From: an uncultured Lachnospiraceae bacterium
GTDB lineage: Bacteria; Bacillota; Clostridia; Lachnospirales; Lachnospiraceae
Assembly (NCBI GenBank): GCA_947173495.1
Contig: CAMWFQ010000026.1
Location: 1 to 63,234 of the forward strand
DNA length: 63,234 nucleotides
Reading direction: 5' to 3'
Below are positions 25,063-33,390 of this stretch, in pieces. The notes beneath the pieces were generated by a model. The model had not been told where the DNA came from, searched no databases, and was given only the letters and a program-made list of their open reading frames with translations. The translations under genes and the position numbers were made by a program. Numbering within the stretch: position 1 is the first letter of the stretch; every line of letters starts with the position of its first letter.

Positions 25063-26925
25063 TTACAAGCTTGATGCCCCGTCAGCTTGCTGCGGGGTCT
25101 TTGACTTTTCCTGACGGATACGCCATGTTTTTACTGAGGACAGGGCCGAATACAAGGTATCCTCCTGCTCCCTGATGCCGGTGATCAAATGTTTCCCTGC
25201 CAGAAAAGGCTGACATACCCCTGAAACAGTTCCGATCACCCACAGGTTATCCGACTGCAGGCGATAGATCTCTTCGCCGATCTCACACCTTTCTTCCTCC
25301 GTTTCAGCTGTTTTTAACTGATCCCGTAATCGGTATAATTCTTTCACACCGGGAATTGGTTCTGTCCCTTCCTGCCCCCTGGTTTCATACCAGCGCCAGT
25401 ACCGGGGGCACGGGTCGCTCAGGCCGCCGATCTGATAGGGAATGAACGGATCGTCCCCCGGCTGCTCCCACACAGTAAAAATATGGCGGTTTCTTACCTG
25501 ATACTTTCCCATCTCGGAACCGTTTTTCAGTCTTATCAGTTCCAGCTCTATTCCGATCCGCTTCAGACTTTCTTTCAGAAAGGCTGCCGCCTCGTCGGCC
25601 AGAGGCGTTACCGGATAATAAACCATCTCCAGGACGGCTTTTTCCCCGTCCGGGAAGCACCGTATCTCACCTTTCCTGCTGCAAAAGCAGATTCCCATTT
25701 GGTCAAGCAGTTTCCCTGCTCTTATCGGATCATACTCTGCATATTTCCGGACAAAGTCCTCCCGATAATAAGGCCTGTACGGCTCCGGGGCAATCTGGGA
25801 AGGCGTCCCTTCTCCTCCAAATACCTCATCCCGCATTCTCTGACGATTCAAAGACAGCGATACAGCCTGTCTGAAACGCAGATCCTGCACATACGGCCGC
25901 AGCCATCTCTGCTCCGGACATAAATTGATCAGGAAAACCGCCTGCTGGACCTGCCAGGGTCTCAAATGCGTCAGCTTATAATTTCTGCGGACAGCTTCCG
26001 AATCCAGCCTTTTGTCTGTACATTTGAGAAAGCACCCCGCCAGGTCGCATTTTCCCTGTTCCAGCACCTCCATCAAATCTTCCTGTGACGAATAGCGGTT
26101 CCGGATAATCCTTTCTATATAGGGCAGCCTGACTCCCTCCTGATCCTGCATGTAAAAGTACGGATTTCTGGAGAGAATTGCATGTTCCGGTGTTGATTCT
26201 CTCTCATAAATCCACGGATCCAGCGTCGGATATTCCCATATACGCAGAATTCTCTCCGGCATAAAATATCCCGCTTCTCTGACAGGCGGGTCCACCGCAT
26301 GATAATACACATCCCACGGCTGACCACCGAAGCCATCCTCCCTCATCCTTTCGGAAAGACTTTCCTTTGTCTGATAACGGTAATGATACTGTTTCAAATA
26401 ATGAGAAGGCCGCAGTAACATCTGCCACCTTGCAGATCTTACCTGCATCTGTGTGAAGCCGTGGCAGGGAACTGAAAACACAAGGGTAAAATGTCGTTCA
26501 TCTTCTATTTGAACCTTCACCGCCTTCTCTCCCCAGAAAAGCCATTCCCATTCCGGAAGCATGATGTGAGAGTCAGCGGAATTGGTAAGGTATTTCTGAA
26601 GCTGCGGCAACAGCAATACATCCTCTATTGTATACCGCACATCCTCTGTGGTAACCCTTGTTCCATCAGACCAGTGCAGGTTCTCCCGAATGGTATAGGA
26701 ATGGCAGCATCCGGAGCTGTCGGCAGAATATTCCGACAGAACTCCAGGCGCTATTCCTCCGTCGATCCTGCTGTAATGATGCCATTTCCGTTTATCCTCC
26801 ACCTCAAACAGCGGCGTTTCATTGATAAATCTGAGATAATGGCAGAAACCTGGTGTTATTTCCGCCAGACGGAGCTGTCCGCCCCTTTCTCTTTTTTCTA
26901 TCGTTCCAACTTTTATTGGGTCCAC
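25063..26925 (-). CDS. Solute-binding protein family 5-like protein without signal peptide
   Basis: This 620-residue protein has the SBP_bac_5 fold of oligopeptide-binding proteins, for example 'YTIRENLHWSDGTRVTTEDV' near 75-95 and FRQAVSLSLNRQRMRDEVFGG near 365. It starts MDPIKVGTIEKRERGGQLRL, with no hydrophobic signal or lipobox; GTG at 26925 has AGGAG seven bases upstream, so no longer export form is likely. No Opp/Dpp permeases are nearby. It sits between cytoplasmic GH95 and GH2 genes, so it may bind an intracellular oligosaccharide or act as a sensor without the HTH of SgrR. The last residues overlap a dispersed repeat. Confidence 0.8.
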   Translation of the reverse strand: MDPIKVGTIEKRERGGQLRLAEITPGFCHYLRFINETPLFEVEDKRKWHHYSRIDGGIAPGVLSEYSADSSGCCHSYTIRENLHWSDGTRVTTEDVRYTIEDVLLLPQLQKYLTNSADSHIMLPEWEWLFWGEKAVKVQIEDERHFTLVFSVPCHGFTQMQVRSARWQMLLRPSHYLKQYHYRYQTKESLSERMREDGFGGQPWDVYYHAVDPPVREAGYFMPERILRIWEYPTLDPWIYERESTPEHAILSRNPYFYMQDQEGVRLPYIERIIRNRYSSQEDLMEVLEQGKCDLAGCFLKCTDKRLDSEAVRRNYKLTHLRPWQVQQAVFLINLCPEQRWLRPYVQDLRFRQAVSLSLNRQRMRDEVFGGEGTPSQIAPEPYRPYYREDFVRKYAEYDPIRAGKLLDQMGICFCSRKGEIRCFPDGEKAVLEMVYYPVTPLADEAAAFLKESLKRIGIELELIRLKNGSEMGKYQVRNRHIFTVWEQPGDDPFIPYQIGGLSDPCPRYWRWYETRGQEGTEPIPGVKELYRLRDQLKTAETEEERCEIGEEIYRLQSDNLWVIGTVSGVCQPFLAGKHLITGIREQEDTLYSALSSVKTWRIRQEKSKTPQQADGASSL

Positions 26926-26971
26926 AATCTCTCTCCTGTTTTGTCACGAAGCAGACTTGGCATCTGCCTTC

Positions 26972-29272
26972 TCATGCAGGCGCCATGATCTCCCTTGGCG
27001 TTTCTGCAAGTGCAATCTTCTGTATTCTGTCGCGAAAGCAAACCGATACCGTCACAGGCTCTGCCGCTTTCATCCGACAGGAAACCGGTATGCCCTCTTC
27101 CCATAAAAGATCCATGGTAATCCCTCCTCTGAGATGCATTCCTTTTATTTCCCCTGCCCTCCACCCTTCAGGAAGCGCCGGGAGCAGTTCTATGCAGCCA
27201 TCATGAGACTGGGCGATCATCTCCAGAACTGCCTCTGCAAGTCCGAAATTTCCATCGATCTGAAAGGGTGGATGTACATCCAGCAAACTGTCCAGGATAC
27301 AGTTCTGCATCATTTGATACAAATTGTTCCAGGTTTCCTCCCCACGCCCCAGTCTTGCCATAAAACAACAGATCCAGGCCTTGCTCCATCCGGTATGTCC
27401 TCCTCCATGGGCAAGCCTGTAATCCAGTGTTCTGCCGGCGGCCTGAAAGAGCTCTTTGTCCTTCCTGGTTATGGTATTTCCGGGATGCAGACCAAAAAGA
27501 TGTGAAATATGACGATGCCCCGGCTCGGTCTCCTCCACTTCTCTGTTCCACTCCATAAGCCTGCCATCCTTTGACAGTCTGTAAGGCGGAAGCTTTGTCA
27601 GCAATGTATCCAGTTCTTTCTCCCGCTCCCTGCCTGTCTCTTCCAGTCCTTCCTGAAAACAGAGGATCAGCTGCCTTAGAATCGCAATATCCATGGCAGG
27701 AGAAAGGCATAGTGCACTGCATTGTCCCTCCTCTGTACGATAGGTATTTTCCGGAGAGACGGAAGGGCCGCTCTGCAGCATTCCCTCCCTGTCCTCAAAA
27801 AGATAGTCTTCAAAAAAAAGAATGGCTTCTCTCATGGTGGGAAGAATCTCCTGCTCCAGAAGTTCTTTCTCTTTCCCGTACAGATAGTTATCATATACTT
27901 GCAGCGCCAGCCACGCGCCGCCCATATTCCAGAAAGGAGAAGCATCAAAAATCCCCTCCGGGTCCGCACTGGCCCACAGATTGGTATTGTGGTGGGCACA
28001 AAATCCCCGGCAGCCATACAGCTTCATAGCCGTATCTCTTCCGTTTTTCCGAAGCCTCTGCAGGAGCTTCCGCAGCGGCACCTCACATTCCGTAAGTCCC
28101 ACCTTGGGTACAAACCAATAATTCATCTCCAGATTAATGTTGATGGTGAACTCGCTCTGCCAGGGCGGCACAAAGGAGCCATTCCAGATTCCCTGAAGAT
28201 TTGCAGGCAACACACAGTTTGCAGAAGATGAGATCATAAGATAACGGGCATAATCCAGCAGAAAAACCATCATTCCATCCGCCCATTTTTTCTCCCCTTT
28301 CCGTATCTCCGCCATGATCTCATTCATGGGCAGGATATCCGCGGGTACAGAAGGAGCGGAATGCAGTGTCAGAGAAAAGCGGTCATACATCTGTCGGAAA
28401 TACGTCCTGTGTCTTTCCCTGATCTGCTGCCACCCGGCGTCTCTTGCTCTTTGCAGGGTCTCTCCCACACGTTTTGCAATGTTTTCCGAGACTTCCTTTT
28501 TATCCTCTTCCGGTCCTTCTTTGCAAGTCTCCTTAAAGCTGGTGGCCGTGGACAGGAAAAATATGACCTCTTTTGCTCCTGACACATATATATAATCTCC
28601 CAGCACCGCAACGCGATCTTCCTCTCTTCCATCCGCAGCAACAGCCACCGCTGTCACTGCCGTGAAATAGGAAACGCCTCCAGCCCCGTTTTGTCCCCAG
28701 TTTCCTACTGCCGGATAACGCCATTCCAGCGCTCCCGTATATTCTTCGAAAGGTTTTCTGCCAATATTGGTACTGAGCGTCATTCCTTCCGGATGATCCG
28801 TTGCAAGACGCACTGCAAGCACGTTCCATTCCGTGCTGACCAGATAAGTTCTCTCATAATGATATCCGCCCATCGTGTAGGTCACTTCCGCTTCGCCTGT
28901 ACTCAGCTCCAGCCTGCGCTCATAATTTTCAGGCCTTTGCCGATGGTTCCGAAAGCACAGATGCATTTCTCCCGCCGGCTGGTAGGGATTATTATATTTA
29001 GGTGTGGAGGTAAACGCCATTTTCCATAAAAAGGCCGCCTCCTCTTCTTTTCCTTCCTGCAGCAATTCCCGTACCCTGTCCAGATAACCGCGGCAGTCCT
29101 TATTCGCGCGATCCCGCGGCGGACCATACCACAACGTTTCTTCGTTTACCGGAATACTCTCCTCCGACAGTCCTCCCAGGATCATGGCTCCTATCCTTCC
29201 ATTTCCTACAGGAAGCCCATCCTCCCAGTTTTTTGCCGGTCTGTTTAAAAAAAAGCTTTTTCTGTTTTCCAT
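26972..29272 (-). CDS. Glycoside hydrolase family 95 (alpha-L-fucosidase type)
   Basis: This 766-residue GH95 enzyme has no signal peptide. The N-terminal beta domain begins FFLNRPAKNWEDGLPVGNGR. The catalytic helical domain carries 'NLQGIWNGSFVPPWQSEFTI' (Asn358 to Asn364 region), Glu508 in GPSVSPEN as the proposed general acid, and Asp673 in QIDGNFG, matching the known GH95 Asn/Asp/Glu set. The family includes alpha-1,2-L-fucosidases and alpha-L-galactosidases, and both act on xyloglucan side chains. ATG at 29272 was chosen; the frame is open 25 codons further without a better site. It lies between the transporter genes and the GH2 gene in one operon. Confidence 0.92.
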   Translation of the reverse strand: MENRKSFFLNRPAKNWEDGLPVGNGRIGAMILGGLSEESIPVNEETLWYGPPRDRANKDCRGYLDRVRELLQEGKEEEAAFLWKMAFTSTPKYNNPYQPAGEMHLCFRNHRQRPENYERRLELSTGEAEVTYTMGGYHYERTYLVSTEWNVLAVRLATDHPEGMTLSTNIGRKPFEEYTGALEWRYPAVGNWGQNGAGGVSYFTAVTAVAVAADGREEDRVAVLGDYIYVSGAKEVIFFLSTATSFKETCKEGPEEDKKEVSENIAKRVGETLQRARDAGWQQIRERHRTYFRQMYDRFSLTLHSAPSVPADILPMNEIMAEIRKGEKKWADGMMVFLLDYARYLMISSSANCVLPANLQGIWNGSFVPPWQSEFTININLEMNYWFVPKVGLTECEVPLRKLLQRLRKNGRDTAMKLYGCRGFCAHHNTNLWASADPEGIFDASPFWNMGGAWLALQVYDNYLYGKEKELLEQEILPTMREAILFFEDYLFEDREGMLQSGPSVSPENTYRTEEGQCSALCLSPAMDIAILRQLILCFQEGLEETGREREKELDTLLTKLPPYRLSKDGRLMEWNREVEETEPGHRHISHLFGLHPGNTITRKDKELFQAAGRTLDYRLAHGGGHTGWSKAWICCFMARLGRGEETWNNLYQMMQNCILDSLLDVHPPFQIDGNFGLAEAVLEMIAQSHDGCIELLPALPEGWRAGEIKGMHLRGGITMDLLWEEGIPVSCRMKAAEPVTVSVCFRDRIQKIALAETPREIMAPA

Positions 29273-29281
29273 TTTTAACCC

Positions 29282-29372
29282 ATTTCTGCGCTGTTTTTTG
29301 CGCATATCGAGTTTGTGGCAAGCCACGCGCAGGCACAAATCTCGCAATTGAAAATTTTAATTTTCAATCTTA
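29282..29372. repeat. Intergenic repeat A, copy 2
   Basis: This is a copy of the repeat at 24925-25050 without the central insert. It lies between the permease gene (stop at 29370) and the GH95 start. Its AT-rich palindrome (29347-29368) directly follows the permease stop in the transcript. Confidence 0.75.
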
Positions 29373-30266
29373 TCCTTTAATAGAACCGATCATGACGCCC
29401 TTTACAAAATATTTCTGGATAAAAGGATAAATAAGGGCGATGGGAAGCATGGCAACCACGATCAGCGCATATTTAATTACATTGGCAATACGGGCGATCT
29501 GCATCTGCAGCTCCGGATCTGTCACAGTGGAAGGGTCTATCTGGCTGGAGATCAAAATCTGCTTTAATACAATCGGCAGAGAATACTTTTCCTTGTCATT
29601 TAAATAAAGCATGGCATTAAAATAGGAGTTCCAGTTTGCCACCCCGTAAAACAGTACCAGAACTGCGATCACAGCGCCCGAAAGGGGCAGAACGATCTTC
29701 AGAAAGAACTTAATGTCTCCGCAACCGTCCATCTCCGCGGCCTCACGAAGCTCCCTGGGAATGTTCGACTGAATAAAGGTTCTGGCAATAATCAGATTAT
29801 AGGCATTGATGGCGCCGGGCAATACCATCGCCCACATAGTATTCATCATGTGGAGGTTGCGAACCAGTATGTAATTGGGAATAATACCGCCGCTGAAAAA
29901 CATGGTGAACGTGAACAGAAACATAATTTTATTGATCCCCGGCAGTTCTACCCGGGTAAGCGCATAAGCAGCGCACATGGTCAGGACCACGTTAATGGTG
30001 GTTCCCACCAGCATATACAGGCATGAATTCTGAAACCCCGTCAGCACCTGCGTATTATTGAACACTGTCTTGTACCCATCCAGACTGAACTCTACCGGCC
30101 ACAAGAATACCTTTCCTGCTGTCACCGCATCTCCCGACGAGAAAGATGCCGCAATTACAAATATGACCGGATACAGAACAATCAGAAAGAATGCTGTGAT
30201 AATAACACCTGTAATGCTATAAAATAGAAGATCCGATGATCCTGTCTTTTTCCTGTTTTTTTTCAT
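29370..30266 (-). CDS. Sugar ABC transporter permease (LplC/YtcP type)
   Basis: This 298-residue inner-membrane protein has about six membrane segments and the ABC permease EAA loop, 'ELREAAEMDGCGDIKFFLKI'. It belongs to the CUT1 carbohydrate permeases of the LplC/YtcP group, partners of LplB-type permeases. No ATPase gene is in the window, so a shared MsmX-like ATPase elsewhere is expected. The start has AGAGGAAA upstream and follows the first permease gene by 13 bp. Confidence 0.93.
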   Translation of the reverse strand: MKKNRKKTGSSDLLFYSITGVIITAFFLIVLYPVIFVIAASFSSGDAVTAGKVFLWPVEFSLDGYKTVFNNTQVLTGFQNSCLYMLVGTTINVVLTMCAAYALTRVELPGINKIMFLFTFTMFFSGGIIPNYILVRNLHMMNTMWAMVLPGAINAYNLIIARTFIQSNIPRELREAAEMDGCGDIKFFLKIVLPLSGAVIAVLVLFYGVANWNSYFNAMLYLNDKEKYSLPIVLKQILISSQIDPSTVTDPELQMQIARIANVIKYALIVVAMLPIALIYPFIQKYFVKGVMIGSIKG

Positions 30267-30279
30267 TTAACATTTCCTC

Positions 30280-31224
30280 TTAGAAGATTGAATCGTTGGT
30301 CAGACGTTTGCTGATGGCATTGACGATCACCAGCAGGATAAAGTTAATTACCGAATTAAACATGCCGATCGCTGTAGATAGTGAAAAATCTCCGATTCCT
30401 TTCTGCAGACCGACCTTGTATACATAGGTTGAGATTACTTCGCTGTATGCAATATTCAGATCATTCTGCATCAGCAGCGCTTTCTCAAAGCTGACGTTCA
30501 TAATACCCCCCGCCGCTAAAATCAGCATAATCACCGCTGTCGGCCGGATACAGGGCCAGTCTACATACAAAAGACGCTGAAATCTGGTAGCGCCGTCAAT
30601 GCAGGCCGCCTCGTGCAGGCTCTGGTCTACGCTGGAGAGCGCTGCCATGTAAATAATGGCATTATATCCGGTACTCTGCCATATACCGGACCACACAAAA
30701 ATATGCTTAAACAGATTTCCCTTAGACAGAATATCCTCCGGAGTCTGGCCGGTAAAAAACATGAAAAGATTTCCGTAGATTCCTGTCCGGCTGTTCAGGA
30801 TCTGCATAATGATACCTACCATTACCACTGTAGAGATAAAATGCGGAATATAGGTAACACTCTGAACCACCTTGGCATATCGCTTTCTGGGAAATGCGTT
30901 TAAAAGCAACGCAAATAAAATCGGGATTGGAAACCCTACCAATAAGGCATATATGGCAAGTACCAGTGTATTCTTCAATACGATGGGAAATTTATAAGAT
31001 GAAAAAAAGGTGATAAAATTCTCAAGTCCCACCCAGGCACTTCCCCATATGCCGTCGGCAATCGTATACTTTTTAAAGGCAAGCACCAGTCCGCCCATCG
31101 GTATATAACTGAAAACAAACAAATAGATCAACGGAACTAAAAGCAGTACATAAACCTGCCATCCGGCTGCTATCCTTCTGCGAAGGCTCTTCTTTGTTTG
31201 AGTTTTTTTACTTTTCTTACCCAT
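30280..31224 (-). CDS. Sugar ABC transporter permease (LplB type)
   Basis: This 314-residue permease begins at ATG 31224 (AGAGG upstream) with a Lys/Arg-rich cytoplasmic start and VYVLLLVPLIYLFVFSYIPM as first membrane segment. The EAA loop is 'SLHEAACIDGATRFQRLLYV'. The frame is open 80 codons further upstream through repeat B, but those codons are not protein-like. It pairs with the next permease and the lipoprotein at 31442-33163. Confidence 0.93.
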   Translation of the reverse strand: MGKKSKKTQTKKSLRRRIAAGWQVYVLLLVPLIYLFVFSYIPMGGLVLAFKKYTIADGIWGSAWVGLENFITFFSSYKFPIVLKNTLVLAIYALLVGFPIPILFALLLNAFPRKRYAKVVQSVTYIPHFISTVVMVGIIMQILNSRTGIYGNLFMFFTGQTPEDILSKGNLFKHIFVWSGIWQSTGYNAIIYMAALSSVDQSLHEAACIDGATRFQRLLYVDWPCIRPTAVIMLILAAGGIMNVSFEKALLMQNDLNIAYSEVISTYVYKVGLQKGIGDFSLSTAIGMFNSVINFILLVIVNAISKRLTNDSIF

Positions 31225-31261
31225 CCAAATTTTCCTCTCTTTCGAGTTGCTCAGATGTAAT

Positions 31262-31432
31262 CGGGCACCCTTAGCTTTTGCTGATATTTTTCCTATGGGT
31301 GCCCGCGTGCAATCGAGCAGGGAAGATTTTCTCCCTGCCCGCGCGCGGCCTGCATGCCGCTTCAGCAGCAAACTTCCTTTTGCGGGCCTGCATATAAGAA
31401 GACAGGACCGCCAGAGCGGACCTGTCTTCGTC
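31262..31432. repeat. Structured repeat B, copy 1, with flanking hairpins
   Basis: The 217 bp between the binding-protein and permease genes hold three parts. CGGGCACCC/GGGTGCCCG form an outer hairpin (31262-31305). Repeat B follows (31312-31396), with GCAGGGA/TCCCTGC and GGCCTGCA (31347-31354) pairing with TGCGGGCC (31381-31388). A 13-bp-class hairpin, GAAGACAGG-CCGC/GCGG-CCTGTCTTC, lies at 31399-31432. Such intercistronic structures often stabilise the binding-protein mRNA and lower permease expression; that role is inferred. Confidence 0.75.
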
Positions 31433-31441
31433 TTCCTGCTA

Positions 31442-33163
31442 TTACTGATCCGACATTCTGTCATAAGCTGTCTGAGCCATTTCCAACAGCTGTGAAAGTC
31501 TCATATTCTCTAACTCCGTGAGATAATTATCCCAGTCGGATAAAGGACGGTTGCCTGTGACAAATTCCGCCAGACTGCTGGATACATAAGTCTTGATATC
31601 GGCTGCAATATCGGCAATCTGTTCCGCCTCTTCACCTGTGTAAACCAACGTAGGCAGCAACTCGGGGTGCGCATCATAATACAAATCAAAAGAAGTAGAT
31701 CTCAGAACTGCGTTTCTGTTGTCATCTCCCTCCTGCAGAGAGTCCATACTGCGGTAGTCATCCACGCTCAGATCATTGGGACATGCGTGATACCAGTGCT
31801 TGTTCTGTACCTTGGACCACTGATCTTCCAGAATTGCCAGCTCACAGGGGATTCCCAGCGCATCCTCATACAACCCGACCTTTTTGGAGGTTTCCGCCTC
31901 ATCCTTGGACCAGTCCACGCCTTCTTCTCCGTAACGGGTGGTAAGAGATACGTCCTTACGGTAGAAGAAATCTCCCACCTTCATTGCAAGCTCTACATCT
32001 TCACAGTCTTTGGTAATATTATAGTATAAATTAGGACTGTATTCGAAAGTCGCGCTGTAGGAAACGCCCTCCGGTCCCTTTAACGGCGCCATTAATTCAA
32101 ATTCCTGGAAGTTTTCGGAATCCAGCCCGTTGGTCCAGTATCCCCAGCCGCCTACACAGACGCATCCTACAATGTTAGGACTCTGATCCAGCAGCGCGGT
32201 AAACTGAGTGGCATCCATAGTGAACATGGACGGATCCAGCAGGCCTTCTGTGTTCAGCTCGTTCATATATTCCAGACCGGCTTTCCATTCTTCCGTCGCA
32301 AACGGCGCAATTACCGTCTTGCCATCCTCCGCCAGGGCAAGACCATTGTTTGCCTGATCCCCGTTATAGAAAATAAAGGAATTCATGAGATAGTAGGGTG
32401 TAAAGCAGCCCCATGTAGCTGTGGGAACGCTTCCGGTAATGGCGATCTCATCATTTACGCCGTTTCCGTTGGGATCCTGAGTTGCAAACGCTTTACACAC
32501 CTCTTTTAACTCATCCGTGGTAGTCGGAACGGAAAGATTCAATTTTTCAAGCCATGCCTTATTGATCCAGCATCTGTAAGGCGTCAGATTAAAATCTTCC
32601 GGCGAATAGTCCGCCAGGGTGTAGATATTCCCATCGGCACTGGTGATGGCCTGCAGGATAGCCTCCTTATCATCCATACTGTTGAAATAAGGAGTGGCCT
32701 CTGCATCGTACAGATAGTCATTCATAGGTATGAACACACCATTGAGTCCATATTCCAGAACCTCTAAATCAGTCAGGCTCATACAGACCACATCCGGAAG
32801 TTTCTCTCCGGAGCTTGCCATCAGAGAAAGCTTTGACTTGGCATCGCTTATAGCAGTAGGGAGCAGCTGGAACTGTAATTCCACATCACACTCCTCCTCA
32901 ATCATGGCAGTGAGATAATTGGTATCGTAGTCCTCCACATTTGCATTCTGAGGAATGGCAATAGTCAGGGTCTTCTTTCCTGATGCCGCCCCGTCCTCCG
33001 CCGGCTTTTCTGACGATTCCTCACTGCCCGTTTCAGCAGCTGTATTTGTATGATCGGAAGCATCACTGCTATTTCCACTGTTATCTCCGCCGGATCCACA
33101 TCCTGCCAACAGGCCAATGCACATGGCCGCACTCAATAAAATACTGATAATCCTTTTTTTCAT
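31442..33163 (-). CDS. Sugar-binding lipoprotein of ABC transporter
   Basis: This 573-residue extracellular solute-binding protein (family 1, LplA/YtcQ-like, about 55-60 kDa) has the signal sequence MKKRIISILLSAAMCIGLLA and lipobox Cys22, then a Ser/Asp/Glu-rich linker and the binding domain from about residue 60. AGGAGG lies seven bases upstream. It is the first gene of the seven-gene operon down to 20673. The substrate is probably the oligosaccharide attacked by the GH enzymes downstream. Confidence 0.93.
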   Translation of the reverse strand: MKKRIISILLSAAMCIGLLAGCGSGGDNSGNSSDASDHTNTAAETGSEESSEKPAEDGAASGKKTLTIAIPQNANVEDYDTNYLTAMIEEECDVELQFQLLPTAISDAKSKLSLMASSGEKLPDVVCMSLTDLEVLEYGLNGVFIPMNDYLYDAEATPYFNSMDDKEAILQAITSADGNIYTLADYSPEDFNLTPYRCWINKAWLEKLNLSVPTTTDELKEVCKAFATQDPNGNGVNDEIAITGSVPTATWGCFTPYYLMNSFIFYNGDQANNGLALAEDGKTVIAPFATEEWKAGLEYMNELNTEGLLDPSMFTMDATQFTALLDQSPNIVGCVCVGGWGYWTNGLDSENFQEFELMAPLKGPEGVSYSATFEYSPNLYYNITKDCEDVELAMKVGDFFYRKDVSLTTRYGEEGVDWSKDEAETSKKVGLYEDALGIPCELAILEDQWSKVQNKHWYHACPNDLSVDDYRSMDSLQEGDDNRNAVLRSTSFDLYYDAHPELLPTLVYTGEEAEQIADIAADIKTYVSSSLAEFVTGNRPLSDWDNYLTELENMRLSQLLEMAQTAYDRMSDQ

Positions 33164-33292
33164 ATTGTACCTCCTGATTTCAAAATAAGTTACTGCGATC
33201 GCTGACTGCTTAACTTTCGATTACCATATCATACTTTTCACTTCATTCCTAATACCAAAATCTAACATAACATCTTATTAAGTAATACACCC

Positions 33293-33327
33293 AAAAAAGA
33301 GACTGGAAAATCTCCGGTCTCTTTTTT
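33293..33327. terminator. Bidirectional terminator between the AraC gene and the transport operon
   Basis: AAAAAAGAGAC and GTCTCTTTTTT are perfect arms around an inner stem, with A- and T-runs on both strands. It separates the araC-type gene from the operon starting with the binding protein, so that operon needs its own promoter in 33164-33290, where no strong consensus was seen. Confidence 0.8.
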
Positions 33328-33390
33328 GATATACCTGTTTTCAATTTTTGAATCCTACTGTCAAAAAGTAAGAATAATCGTGTGAGCTTT

